Shown piece by piece: positions 13,399 through 26,241 of a DNA stretch of 64,000 nucleotides. The stretch's first letter is position 1. Each line of letters begins with the position of its first letter. The notes under the pieces were generated by a model. That model did no database searches. It was not told the DNA's origin and was given only the letters and a program-made list of their open reading frames with translations. Position numbers and translations under genes: made by a program. The stretch comes from Gordionus sp. m RMFG-2023 (Eukaryota; Nematomorpha; Gordioida; Chordodea; Parachordodidae). The stretch lies in contig NC_088776.1 of the NCBI RefSeq assembly GCF_954871325.1, forward strand, positions 1,805,985 through 1,869,984, given 5' to 3'.

Positions 13399-14312
13399 TT
13401 ATAAAGTAGAGATTAAAGAAGATATCATGGCGTTATTCATCAAACGCGATGCCAAAAATGAGGAAAGAGATAAAAGATTTAAAGGATATAAATCTAAGCC
13501 ACCCATTTTCGAGGGTAATTGTGAGAAACCCCAATTAAAATCTTTCAGTTTAATATTTAAAATATTTTCTAATAAACTTCGAAAAAATTCATGAACACGA
13601 TTAATAATTTCATTATTTAAAAAAAAGGAAGAAGATCTAAAAATATGTAAAATTTTTGGTAAAAATAAATATTTTTTTAAAAGAAAAAAGCTCTGGTGTG
13701 AAGGAATTTCTTTTAAAATATTTTCAAGTCCTAATAAGCCTTTGAAAAAATATTCCACGAACACCTCACAGTTGGAAAAACTGCTTAAAGGTGAACCTAG
13801 AAGATTAATTTCGCTTTTTTTAACGATTTTAAACCCTTGGACTTCGAGAGTATTTGAATTTAAAAAGCATATTTCAGATTTAGCTTTATTTAGAGTAAGG
13901 CCTATGTTTAGAGAATTCTTCTCTATATATTCTATCGCTGCAAGAATATTTTTAGAAGGTCCGCAAATGTTACCATCATCTAGATACCATATGTTTAAAT
14001 CTAGATTAAAAATGGATTTTAGACAATGAACTAGGTTATGTATACCTAAACTAAAAATCAAAGGGCCCAAAGGGTCTCCTTGTTGAATACCTTCGTCAGA
14101 TGGAATTGTATATTCCCTGAATTTGAAAGGGGTTCTACAGCCATAAGTTTGTTCAATAAATCTTCATAAATTGGGAATTTATCATAAAAAATATTCAAAA
14201 ATATTTTTCTGGATAAAGAATTAAAAGCATTTTTAAAATCAAGCTTACAGACGACGGCGTCTGGAGGAGGATCTTCGATATATATGCGAAGAGGTGAGCG
14301 GCTATTTCGCAT
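13399..14312 (-). pseudogene. LINE copy 1: reverse transcriptase remnant
   Basis: Two overlapping open pieces in different frames. The upstream piece (14312-14058) has KLDFKNAFNSLSRKIFL, the first catalytic-Asp motif of a non-LTR reverse transcriptase. The downstream piece (14070-13399) begins MGPLIFSLGIHNLVH, the residue of the usual 'GDPLGPLLF' motif, and has the active site IWYLDDGNICG, with YLDD in place of the common F/YADD. A long thumb-like region ending PSKMGGLDLYPL follows. The frameshift between the pieces lies near 14060-14090. The order and spacing of motifs are those of a reverse transcriptase, which copies element RNA into DNA at the target. The protein is dead here. Confidence 0.8.
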
Positions 14313-14627
14313 CCCCCTTTAGTACCAAAGCCTAGTTGATATGTTTGGAACATTTTTGAAGCATCAGGTTTGATGCGCTAAACTATTATCTTAACTAATA
14401 GTCTTCTAAAAAAGGACCCTATTGCAATCGGCCGAACTCCACCATCAGGTTTAAAAAGGCAATTAATCTTGCGCCAAAAAGAATTTGGTGAACTTGACTA
14501 GGTAAATCATTGTTCAATATATTTTCACTAAGTATTACCAATATGAATTTACAATTGAATCTTGGTGAGGATTTATAGAGTTAATTAAAAATTGGAAATA
14601 AGAGGGACGAAAACCGTCAATTCCCCC

Positions 14628-14879
14628 TTAAGAGTTTTTATTAAAAGATAAAACTGTTTTAATTAGTTCTTCCTTACCTATTTCGATTAAATTAGATTCT
14701 ATAGGGATAGAAAGATCTTTAGGAAAAGCCTGAGGGTGCAATTCTTTTAATAAAGTGAAAGTATGTTCATCAAATGAAGCCAATTTATTATTAGATGAAG
14801 CTAATTTAAGAGCTCCACATACGTCCCCTTGGTCTATTTTTTTTGATATGATTTTACATTTATGGGCAAAAAAATACAT
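14628..14879 (-). pseudogene. LINE copy 1: region upstream of the reverse transcriptase
   Basis: An 83-residue open stretch with GDVCGALKLASSNNKLASFD and a HPQAFP segment. In related animal elements, segments of this type (gd-vrgAl-rl-ss, then HP) sit just before the reverse transcriptase, and this one is placed accordingly. It ends at the junction with satellite B at about 14880, so the 5' part of the element is missing. Between it and the reverse transcriptase (14313-14627) the same strand keeps related but broken sequence. Confidence 0.55.
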
Positions 14880-14880
14880 T

Positions 14881-16900
14881 AATTTTTAAAAAATGTTTCA
14901 AAATGAGATACATTAAATTTTAAAAAATGTTTTTACTTTCATTATCCACTTGTTCTTTAGTGTCATTTACTTAAGTTGATAAAAATAAATGTTAAAAATT
15001 ATTAAAAAAATATTAAAGCTTTCTTTCATAAAGTTATATAATAAAATAATTATAAATTAAAATAAGAATTATTGTACCTTGTTTATGTTCTGTAAGGGCT
15101 ATTTAGGTTGATAAAAAGAAATTGATATGTAAAAAATAATAATAATCATAACTTTTTTATAAAAAATTATTACCAAAATTCATTCAATGAGCGAAATAGT
15201 ATACTAATTTTAATATTCGACTCTTAGTCATCATTTTAAAGAAATAAATTTAACAGATAAATATTCTCCACAGAGATACCTTAAAAAATGAATGGCACAG
15301 TGCAAAAGACATCAATTTTTAAAATTTATATTCTTAACTTTTACCTCTAATTTAAAATGTTTCAAAATAAAATACATTGAATTTTAAATAATGTTTCAGT
15401 TTACTTTCATTATCCTGTTCTTTAGAGTCATTTACTTAAGTTGATAAAAATTAATGTTAACAATTATTAAAAAAATATTATAAGCATTCTTTCATAAAGC
15501 TAAATAATAAAATAATTATAAATTAAAATAAGAATTATTATACCATGTTTATATTCTGTAAGCGTTAAGGTTGATAAAAAGAAATTGATATGAATAAAAA
15601 ATAAAAATAATCATAAGGTTTTTATAAAACTATTACCAAAATTCATTCAATGAGCGAAATAGTATACTAATTTAAATCAACTCTAATTTAATGTCATCAT
15701 TTTAAAGAAATAAATTTAACAGATAAATATTCTCCACAAAGATACCTTAAAAAATGGCACAGTGCAAAAGACATCAATTTTTAAAATTTATATTCTTAAC
15801 TTTTTACCTTTAATTTAAAATGTTTTAAAATGAAATGCATTAAATTTTAAAAAATGTTTAAGTTTACTTTTTTTATCCACTTGTTTTGTCGAGTTATTTA
15901 CTTAAGTTGATAAAAATAAATGTTAATAATTAAAAAAAATATTATCAGCTTTCTTTTATAAAGTTAAATAATAAAATAATAGTATAAAATAAATTTTTAC
16001 TTCGTTTATTTTCTGTAAGCGTTATTTAAGTTGACAAAAAGAAATATTGATATGAATAATAAATAAAAATACTCATAACGTTTTTATAAAAAACTATTAC
16101 CAATTCATTCAATGAGCGAGTATACTAATTAAATCGACTCTAATTAAATATCATCATTTTACAGAAATAAATTTATCAGAGAGATGTACTCCACAAAGAT
16201 ACCATTCCGTCACAAAAATACATTTAACAAAAATATACCACTTATACAATAGCATAGTACAAAATACATCAATTTTTAAAATTTATACTTATCTTTTTAC
16301 TTACATTATTTACATTGAATTTGGATTAATATTTAATTGTCTTTTAAATCTGATATTTATGGCATAACAAGAACTTTTAGTTTTATTTTTACTAATATTT
16401 ATTTATGCTCTTCTAGTTTTCATAAATTAAATTAGTCAACTAATATTTCAAAGTATATAAAACTTAATCTAAAAAGTTTCAAAATGAAATATAGGGTTAT
16501 AAAAAATGTTTAAATTTACTTTCTTTATCTACTTTTACTATCGAGTAATTTATTTAAGTTGATAAAAATAAATATTAACAATAATTAAAAAAATATTATT
16601 TTTATTCTTTCATAAAGTTAAATAATAAAATAATAGTAAATATAAAAAAAATTATTATACCTCGTTTATGTTCTGTAAGCGTTATTTAGGTTGATAAAAA
16701 TAAATATTAATATGAATAAAAAATAAAAATAATCATAATCATAATATTTTTATAAAAAACTATTACCAAAATTCATTTATTGAGCGTAATATAATATTAA
16801 TTAAATCGACTCTTATTTAAAGTTATAATTTTACAGTAATAAATTTAACAGAAAATATTCTGCATAAAGATACCATAACGTGATAAAAATACATTTAACA
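14881..16900 (+). repeat. Satellite B array, block 2
   Basis: The array resumes after the LINE with TTTCAAAATGAGATACATTA. Monomers have the TTTCAG/TTTAAG box near 14925, 15390, 15858 and 16508. From 16.2 kb the monomers carry an additional module (TTTGGATTAATATTTA, GATATTTATGGC, TTTTCATAAATTAAATTAGT), which lengthens the unit to about 650 bp. No genes are seen. Confidence 0.9.
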
Positions 16901-19900
16901 AAATTTACCACTTATAAAATAACACCGTACAAAAGACATTAATTTTTAAAATTTAAATTCTTAACTTTTTACCTATAATTTAAAATGTTTCAAAATGAAA
17001 TACATGTTTTAAAAATTGTTTCAGTTTACTTTCATTATTCACTTGTTCTTTCGTATCTTTTACTTAAGTTGATAAAAATCAATATTAACATTTATTAAAA
17101 TAATATTATCAGCATTCTTTTATAAAGTTAAATAATAAAATAATATTAAATTAAAGAAAAATTATTATACCTCGTTTATGTTCTGTAAGCGTTATTTAGG
17201 TTGATAAAAACAAATATTGATATGAATAAAAAATAAAAATATTCATAACAATTTTATAAAAAATTATTACAAAAATTCATTATTTGAGCGTAATAGTATA
17301 TTAATTAAATCGACTCTTATTTAATATTATAATTTTACAAAAATAAATTTAATAGCGAAATATTCTCCGCAAAGATATTATTCTATGATAAAAATACATT
17401 TAACTAAAATATACCACTTATAAAATGGCATCTTACAAAAGACATCAATTTTTTAAAAAAAACCTTAACTTTTTACCTATATTAATTACATTCAAAAAAT
17501 TTGGATTAATATTTATTTTGGTGTTTGTCTTTTAATTATGATATTTTTGGTGTAATAATAACTTTAAGATCTATGTCACTATTAATTTTTAATGCTCGTT
17601 TTCATAAATTAATTAAATGAACTAATAATGCTAAATAAAAAAAAACTTAATTTAAAAAGTTTCAAAATGAAATACATTGTGTTTTAAAAAATATTATAGT
17701 TTACTTTCTTTTTCCACTTGTTGTTTCGAGTTATTAAGTTAAGTGGATAAAAATATGTTAACAATTATTAATAAAATTACAGCATTCTTTCATAAAGTTA
17801 AATAATAAAATGAGAAAAACAAATTATTATACCTCGTTTTTTTTCTATAAGCATTATTAAGGTTGATAAAAAGATATATTGTAATGAATAAAAAATAAAT
17901 ATAATCATACATTCTTATAAAAAATTATTACCAAAATTCTTCATTTAGCGTAATAATAGTAATTAAATCGACTCTTATTTAATTATATATTTTACAGAAA
18001 TAAATTTAACAGAGAAATATTTTCCGCAAAGATACCATTCCGTTAAATAAATACATTTAACAAAAATATACCACTTATAAAATATCATCTTACAAAAGAC
18101 ATCAATTTAAATTTGGATTAATATTTATTTTTGTGTTTTTCTTTTAATTCTGACATTTTTGGAATAACAAGAACTTTCAAATGTATTTTCAATAATAATT
18201 ATTTATTATCTTTAAGTTTTAATAAATTAATAAACTAATGGTGCAAAGTTAAAAAAACAACCTTAATTTATATAGGTTCAAAATGAAATACATTAGGTTT
18301 TAAAAAATATTTCAGTTTACTTTCTCTAGCCACTTGTTTTTTCCAGTCATTTACTTAAGTTGATAAAAATATATGTTAAAAATTATTAATAAAATAGAGC
18401 ATTTTTCATAATTTCAATATAATTAAATATTTGTGAATTAAAAAAAAAATTATATCTCGTTTATTTACTGTAAGCATTATTAAGGTTTATAAAAAGAAAT
18501 ATTGATATGAATAAAAAATAAAAATAATCATAAGGTTTTTGTAAAAAATTATTAAAAAAATTGATTCATTGAGCATAGTATATTAATTAAATCGACTCTT
18601 ATTTAATGTTATTATTTTAGAGAAATAAATTTAACAGAAAAATATTCCCCGTAAAACCATTACGTGACAAAAATATATTTAAGAAAAATATACCACATAT
18701 AAAATAAAATCGTACAAAAGACATCAATTTTTAACATTTAAATTATTAACTTTTTACCTATTTTAATTATATTAAAAAATTTGGATTAATAATTAGTTTT
18801 GTGTTTGTAATTTAATTCCGATATTTTTGCTATATTAAGAACTTTTAGATCTATTTTCACTAATAATTGTTTATGCTCTTCTAGTTTTCATAAATTAAAT
18901 AAATCAACTAATAAAGCTCAAGTAATTAATAAAAGATTTAATTTATAAAGTTTCAAAATGAAATAAATTGTGTTTTAAAAAATGTTTTAGTTTACTTTCT
19001 TTATCTAATTTAACTATCGAGTCATTTATTTAAGTTGATAAAAATAAATGTTAACAATTATTAAAAAAATATTATTTGCATTCTTTCATAAAGTTTAATA
19101 ATAAAATAATAGTAAATATATAAAAAAATATATACTTCGTTTTTTTTCTGTAAGTGTTATTTAGGTTGACAAAAAGAAATATTTATATGAATAAAAATAA
19201 TCATAAGTTTTTATAAAAAACTATTACCAAAATTCATTCATTGAGCATAAGAGTAATTAGATCAACTCTTATTTAATGTAATAATTTTACAAAAATAAAT
19301 TTATCAGAGAGATATTCTCCACAAAGATATTATTCCGTGACAAAATTACATTTAACGAAAATATACCACTTATAAAATAACACCGTACAAAAGACATTAA
19401 TTTTTAAAATTTAAATTCTTAACTTTTTACCTATAATTTAAAATGTTTCAAAATGAAATACATGTTTTAAAAATTGTTTCAGTTTACTTTCATTATTCAC
19501 TTGTTCTTTCGTATCTTTTACTTAAGTTGATAAAAATCAATATTAACATTTATTAAAATAATATTATCAGCATTCTTTTATAAAGTTAAATAATAAAATA
19601 ATATTAAATTAAAGAAAAATTATTATACCTCGTTTATGTTCTGTAAGCGTTATTTAGGTTGATAAAAACAAATATTGATTTTAATAAAAAATAAAAATAT
19701 TCATAACAATTTTATAAAAAATTATTACAAAAATTCATTATTTGAGCGTAATAGTATATTAATTAAATCGACTCTTATTTAATATTATAAATTTACAAAA
19801 ATAAATTTAATAGCCAAATATTCTTCGCAAAGATATTATTCTATGATAAAAATACATTTAACTAAAATATACCACTTATAAAATGGCATCTTACAAAAGA

Positions 19901-22129
19901 CATCAATTTTTTAAAAAAAACCTTAACTTTTTACCTATATTAATTACATTCAAAAAATTTGGATTAATATTTATTTTGGTGTTTGTCTTTTAATTATGAT
20001 ATTTTTGGTGTAATAATAACTTTAAGATCTATGTCACTATTAATTTTTAATGCTCGTTTTCATAAATTAATTAAATGAACTAATAATGCTATATAAAAAA
20101 AAACTTAATTTAAAAAGTTTCAAAATGAAATACATTGTGTTTTAAAAAATATTATAGTTTACTTTCTTTTTCCACTTGTTGTTTCGAGTTATTAAGTTAA
20201 GTGGATAAAAATATGTTAACAATTATTAATAAAATTACAGCATTCTTTCATAAAGTTAAATAATAAAATGAGAAAAACAAATTATTATACCTCGTTTTTT
20301 TTCTATAAGCATTATTAAGGTTGATAAAAAGATATATTGTAATGAATAAAAAATAAATATAATCATACATTCTTATAAAAAATTATTACCAAAATTCTTC
20401 ATTTAGCGTAATAATAGTAATTAAATCGACTCTTATTTAATTATATATTTTACAGAAATAAATTTAACAGAGAAATATTTTCCGCAAAGATACCATTCCG
20501 TTATAAAAATACATTTAACAAAAATATACCACTTATAAAATATCATCTTACAAAAGACATCAATTTAAATTTGGATTAATATTTATTTTTGTGTTTTTCT
20601 TTTAATTCTGACATTTTTGGAATAACAAGAACTTTTAAATGTATTTTCACTTATAATTATTTATTATCTTTAAGTTTTAATAAATTAATAAACTAATGAT
20701 GCAAAGTAAAAAAAAAAACCTTAATTTATATAGGTTCAAAATGAAATACATTAGGTTTCAAAAAATATTTCAGTTTACTTTCTCTAGCCACTTGTTTTTT
20801 CCAGTCATTTACTTAAGTTGATAAAAATATATGTTAAAAATTATTAATAAAAAAGGGCATTTTTCATAATTTCAATATAATTAAATATTTGTGAATTAAA
20901 AAAAAAATTATATCTCGTTTATTTGCTGTAAGCGTTATTAAGGTTTATAAAAAGAAATATTGATATGAATAAAAAATAAAAATAATCATAAGGTTTTTGT
21001 AAAAAATTATTAAAAAAATTGATTCATTGAGCATAGTATATTAATTAAATCGACTCTTATTTAATGTTATTATTTTAGAGAAATAAATTTAACAGAAAAA
21101 TATTCCCCGTAAAACCATTACGTGACAAAAATATATTTAAGAAAAATATACCACATATAAAATAAAATCGTACAAAAGACATCAATTTTTAACATTTAAA
21201 TTATTAACTTTTTACCTATTTTAATTATATTAAAAAATTTGGATTAATAATTAGTTTTGTGTTTGTAATTTAATTCCGATATTTTTGCTATATTAAGAAC
21301 TTTTAGATCTATTTTCACTAATAATTGTTTATGCTCTTCTAGTTTTCATAAATTAAATAAATCAACTAATAAAGCTCAAGTAATTAATAAAAGATTTAAT
21401 TTATAAAGTTTCAAAATGAAATAAATTGTGTTTTAAAAAATGTTTTAGTTTACTTTCTTTATCTAATTTAACTATCGAGTCATTTATTTAAGTTGATAAA
21501 AATAAATGCTAACAATTATTAAAAAAATATTATTTGCATTCTTTCATAAAGTTTAATAATAAAATAATAGTAAATATATAAAAAAATATATACTTCGTTT
21601 ATTTTCTGTAAGTGTTATTTAGGTTGACAAAAAGAAATATTTATATGAATAAAAATAAAAATAATCATAAGTTTTTATAAAAAACTATTACCAAAATTCA
21701 TTCATTGAGCGTAAGAGTAATTAGATCAACTCTTATTTAATGTAATAATTTTACAAAAATAAATTTATCAGAGAGATATTCTCCACAAAGATATTATTCC
21801 GTGACAAAATTACATTTAACGAAAATATACCACTTATAAAATAACACCGTACAAAAGACATTAATTTTTAAAATTTAAATTCTTAACTTTTTACCTATAA
21901 TTTAAAATGTTTCAAAATGAAATACATGTTTTAAAAATTGTTTCAGTTTACTTTCATTATTCAATTGTTCTTTCGTATCTTTTACTTAAGTTGATAAAAA
22001 TCAATATTAACATTTATTAAAATAATATTATCAGCATTCTTTTATAAAGTTAAATAATAAAATAATATTAAATTAAAGAAAAATTATTATACCTCGTTTA
22101 GGTTCTGTAAGCGTTATTTAGGTTGATAA
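16900..22129 (+). repeat. 2.46 kb higher-order repeat of satellite B, two full copies plus a partial third
   Basis: The landmark ACACCGTACAAAAGACATTA occurs at 16922, 19380 and 21843, so the unit is 2458 and 2463 bp. The intervening sequences match almost base for base; for example both copies hold AATTAAATGAACTAATAATG and GGTTGATAAAAAGATATATT. Only scattered single-base and small indel differences are visible. Each unit contains four monomers, with the box near 17012, 17693, 18311 and 18990 in copy 1. The third copy matches for about 287 bp and then diverges at about 22129. The left junction is near 16900, because the sequence just before 16922 differs from that before 19380 and 21843, which agree. 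This is a recent tandem duplication. Confidence 0.92.
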
Positions 22130-22707
22130 AAAAATAACAATAATCATAAGGTTTTTGTAAAAAACTATTACCAAAATTCATTCATTGAGCGTAATAATAG
22201 TAAATCTATTAAATCGACTCTTAATTAATGTTATAATTTTAGAGAAATAAATTTAACAGAAAAATATTCTTCGCAAAGATACCATTAAGTGACAAAAATA
22301 TATTTAACAACAATATACCACTTATAAAATAAAACCGTACAAAAGACATCAATTTTTAAAATCTAAATTGTTAACTTTTTGCCTATTTAATTACATTCAA
22401 AAAATATGGATTAAAATTTTTGTGTTTGTAATTTAATTCCGATATTTTTGGTATAATAAGAACTTTTAGATCTAATTTCACTAATAATTGTTTATGCTCT
22501 TCTAGTTTTCATAAATTAAATAAATCAACTAATAAAGCTCAAGTAATAAATAAAAGATATTTATATGAATAAAAAATAACAATAATCATAAGGTTTTTGA
22601 AAAAAACTAATGCTAAAATTATTGAGCGTAATAGTAAATCAATTAAATCGTCTCTTATTTAATGTTATAATTTTAGAGAAATAAATTAAAATATTCTTCG
22701 CAAAGAT
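22130..22707 (+). repeat. Satellite B array, diverged monomers
   Basis: Two shortened, diverged units with ACCAAAATTCATTCATTGAG, TTAAATCGACTCTTAATTAA, GATCTAATTTCACTAATAAT and TTCATAAATTAAATAAATCA. The last unit is cut at CAAAGATACCAT by the LTR element that begins at 22713. Confidence 0.85.
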
Positions 22708-22712
22708 ACCAT

Positions 22713-22921
22713 TGTTACATCTGAATATTTATTATTGTAAAGGTTAAGATATATTTTAAAAGGACGTTATTTGATATTATAACTTTCCGACATGTAATAT
22801 TATATTATAGAGGTTAATCAAATTGCATATTATTAGATTGGATAATTATATAAATGTATATATACCAAAAGAATTTCAAATAAAATTCATTATCGTTTTT
22901 TAAACTTTAATCGATTTAATA
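22713..22921 (+). repeat. 5' LTR of the small LTR element
   Basis: 209 bp starting TGTTACATCTGAATATTT and ending CGATTTAATA, immediately followed by the putative primer-binding site. Confidence 0.88.
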
Positions 22922-23325
22922 TTTGACGACGAGGTAAAAAGTCACGCGGTTTTCGGTCTTCGGTCAAGTTAAATGTTATATAGAATCATAAAAAAAAATT
23001 TCTGTTTATAAAAACAATAATTGATTTGTTTTGAAATTATGGATAAAAGAAGAATGAGATAAATGGGCTGACGACTATAGACACATAAAATATCCTCAAA
23101 ATTTTCTATTGATAGAGGACAATTGATTTTATTAGATTAAGTCGCAGCCCTACTCAATCCGTGATGAGCTATATAAAAAAAATATATATATAAAGGAGCT
23201 AGCTCGAAGATGCGAATTTGAAGATAACGTAGAACTAAGAATTCGCGATCAATTAATCGTTGGAGAACTATGTTTACGATACCCAGATATTAAAGACGAA
23301 GACCAACCGTTAAACTTAAACAAAG

Positions 23326-23690
23326 TTATAGAATTTATGATAATAATAAAGGGCACTATCAAAATGATTGATGCAGCCTATTTAGATTTCCATGGATTAT
23401 AGAATTTATGATAATGATAAAGGCACTATCAAAATGATTGTTGCACCCTATTTTATTTCCATGGATTATAGAATTTATGATAATGATAAAGGGCACTATC
23501 AAAATGATTGATGCAACCTATTTAGATTTCCTTGGATTATAGAATTTATGATAAGGCACTATCAAAATGATTGATGCAGCCTATTTAGATTTCCATGAAT
23601 TATAGAATTTATGATAATGATAAAGGGCACTATCAAAATGATTGATACAGCCTATTTATACAACCTATTTGTTTTTTCGTGGATTATAAA
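23326..23690 (+). repeat. 71-bp tandem repeat inside the LTR element
   Basis: Five imperfect copies of a unit of about 71 bp containing GGCACTATCAAAATGATTGA and TTTCCATGGATTATAGAATT. They start near 23331, 23402, 23472, 23541 and 23603; the fourth is shorter. They lie within the gag-like region. Confidence 0.85.
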
Positions 23691-24203
23691 ATTTGACTTA
23701 TCGTTACCAACATATGTAGAAATTAACATGATCAACAATATAATAATAATGGTAACGTGAATATTGACAAACTATATAGAGTAACCTGGAGTACTCCAAT
23801 GGTAGTGGTACCTACAACCTTAGGTGAACTACAATTATGTGGAGAATAATTCTACCAACGAATCGCAAAAATCGCTATAGATCTACAGATAAATGATGAT
23901 AAAATAACAAGCGAATATAAAACAGTGATGTGGGAACAATTGAACGAAAAACTAGAATCGCCATCACAATCCTGGAAAAGGGGAAAAAAATAAACGTACA
24001 AAACCGTATTAAAACATCCCGATCAACTACGAATAAGGGAAGAACCAGACGAAATCAAATCAATAATAACAATTGAACCAAGTCAAAAAGGAAGGAAAAC
24101 ATCCAACAAGGGAACTAAAGCCAACAAAAAAAAATTAATAGATGCACTTGAACTTGATAAATAAAAAGATTGATAGACGATCTTCTTGGTGGGAAAGAAG
24201 ATA

Positions 24204-24419
24204 TGTTACATCTGAATATTTATTATTGTAAAGGTTAAGATATATTTTAAAAGGTCGTTATTTGTATATTACATTATAACTTTCCGACATGTAATATTAT
24301 ATTATCGAGGTTAATCAAATTGCATATAATTAGAAGTTAAATTATATAATTATATAAATGTATATATACAAAATAATTACAAATAAAAATTCATTATCGT
24401 TTCTTTAATCGATTTAATA
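24204..24419 (+). repeat. 3' LTR of the small LTR element
   Basis: 216 bp matching the 5' LTR from TGTTACATCTG to GATTTAATA, followed by the ACCAT target duplication and then satellite B (TACGTAACAAAAATA). Confidence 0.88.
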
Positions 24420-24424
24420 ACCAT

Positions 24425-25220
24425 TACGTAACAAAAATATATTTATAAAACCTTACAAAAGACATAAATTTTTAAAATCTAAATTGTTAACTTTTTGTCT
24501 ATTTTAATTACACTCAAAAAATTTGGATTAAAATTTAGTTTTGTGTTTGTAATTTAATTTATTTTTGGTATAATAAGAACTTTTAGATCTATTTTCACTA
24601 ATAATTGTTTATGCTCTTCTAGTTTTCATAAATTAAATAAATCATCTAATAAAGCTCAAGTAATAAATAAAAGATTTAATTTATAAAGTTTGAAAATGTA
24701 ATAGTGTTTTAAAAAATGTTTTAGTTTACTTTCTTTATCTAATTTAACTATCGAGTCATTTATTTAAGTTGATAAAAATAAATGTTAACAATTATTAAAA
24801 AAATATTATTTGCATTCTTTCATAAAGTTAAATAATAAAATAATAGTAAATATAAAAAAAAAAATTTATACTTTGTTTATTTTCTGTAAGTGCTATTTAG
24901 GTTGACAAAAAGAAATAATTATATGAATAAAAAATAAAAATAATCATAAGCTTTTATAAAAAACTATTACCTAAATTCATTCATTGAGCGTAAGAGTATA
25001 TTAATTAAATCAACTCTTATTTAATGTTAAAATTTTACAATAATAAATTTATCAGAGAGATATTCTCCACAGAGATACCATTCCGTGTGACAAAAACATT
25101 TAACAAAAATATACCACTTATAAAACGGCACCTCACAAAAGACATCAATTTTTAAAATTTAAATTCTTAACTTTTTACCTATAATTTAAAATGTTTTAAA
25201 ATGAAATACATTGAATTTTA
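24425..25220 (+). repeat. Satellite B array, last block
   Basis: About one and a half units of the long monomer type (GATCTATTTTCACTAATAAT, TTCATAAATTAAATAAATCA, then TTAAATCAACTCTTATTTAA and TAAAATGAAATACATTGAA). It ends abruptly at about 25220, where Gypsy sequence begins. Confidence 0.88.
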
Positions 25221-25426
25221 AAATGTATGGCATACATTGACGAACATATTATACAATGTCTTTATCGCAATTAGGCCACCAACAATACATTCTAAAAATT
25301 GATTTCATAGCATTTATTCCTGGATGTCCTCTGTGTATAATCGTTAATATTGATTTCCTCAAAACGGTTGGAATTACCAACATTCCATTCAATAACATCA
25401 TGATCTAGTGACAATTCCTCTCTAGA

Positions 25427-26014
25427 TTATAAAAACAAACTAACTGTATCTTTTTTCTCATCATAATCCACCCATCCATGTTCAATGTTTTTAACTACTT
25501 TTTTAAACAAGCTATCATTCCTTGTCTCTTTATGGAGTTCAACTTGAGTAATATTTATATCGTGCAAATTTATAGCTCTGATTTTTAACGCATGTTTTTC
25601 ATCGTTATTTGATTCTATGCCTTCTACTGGAAGCCTAGATAAAGTATCAGCTACTTTATTTTCTTTTCCTGAAACATATTCAATATCAAAATCATATGCG
25701 GATATTTTCCAAACCCAACGTGTTAATCGACTATTGGATATTTTTGGTAGTTCCCGTTTATCACCAAATAATTTTCCCAAAGGTTTACGATCTGTTCGCA
25801 TTATAAATATTCGACCAAATATGAAAGTATAAAATTTTTCCATTCCAAACAATAGTGCTCGTGTCTCTTTTTCTATTGGTGCATAATTTTTCTCTGACTC
25901 AAATGTTCGCGAGGCAAATGCGATAGGTTTGCTAATACCTTTTTTTACTAAATGACACAACACAGCTCCAAAACTAGTGTTGGAGGCGTCACATCCAATA
26001 TAATTGGCAAGCAT
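25427..26014 (-). pseudogene. Gypsy fossil: RNase H region
   Basis: A 195-residue open stretch with YIGCDASNTSFGAVL, PIAFASRTF, NYAPIEKETRALLFGMEKF and KVADTLSRLP. These are the standard RNase H and tether motifs of Ty3/Gypsy polyproteins. It is followed towards the left by the start of integrase. Confidence 0.88.
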
Positions 26015-26241
26015 GGCGAATATGGAATTAGCGTTTTTGTTGACAAAAGCTGTTTTATTTTATGTTCCCTGTCGGACCAACCCCAGCAACATTTAATGCT
26101 TGTTTGTTTATGCAGTGGAGCGGCAATTCCATGCAAATGTGGCAAAAATCTCTCGTGATAATTCACATGTCCTAAAAAAGATCGTAATTGGTGTATAGAA
26201 GTTGATATCCTTCGAATAGCATCTATTTTTACTTTCGCTGG

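Larger units (their letters stand above)
12466..14880 (-). mobile_element. LINE-like retroelement, copy 1, 5'-truncated, inserted in satellite B
   Basis: The minus strand carries a single degenerate retroelement reading from about 14880 to about 12470: an N-terminal segment, a reverse transcriptase with a YLDDG active site, then a Cys/His segment and an RPDG segment. Satellite B flanks both sides, and the interrupted unit contains AAATACATT, which also occurs at the right junction, so a short target duplication is possible. There is no poly(A) tail that I can delimit; the 3' flank (12466-12600) is simply A+T-rich. The reading frame is broken into at least four pieces. A related copy lies at 56.14-57.48 kb on the plus strand. 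The combination of parts resembles a family of animal non-LTR elements with a restriction-enzyme-like C-terminus, but the clade is uncertain. Confidence 0.8.
22713..24419 (+). mobile_element. Small non-autonomous LTR retrotransposon (Gypsy-like fossil)
   Basis: Two direct LTRs (22713-22921 and 24204-24419) bound 1.28 kb of internal DNA. The pair is flanked by the 5-bp target duplication ACCAT (22708-22712 and 24420-24424). The uninterrupted satellite B sequence has a single ACCATTACG here, which confirms the insertion point. A likely primer-binding site follows the 5' LTR (TTTGACGACGAGG) and a purine-rich tract precedes the 3' LTR (GGTGGGAAAGAAG). A short stretch near 23190-23330 resembles Gypsy gag, and there is no sign of a polymerase. 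The coding part is broken. The LTRs differ by roughly ten substitutions and several indels, so the insertion is fairly old, yet younger than the satellite it sits in. Confidence 0.88.

Noticed and set aside
13742-14029. 95-codon plus-strand frame
   Set aside because: Antisense to the LINE reverse transcriptase.
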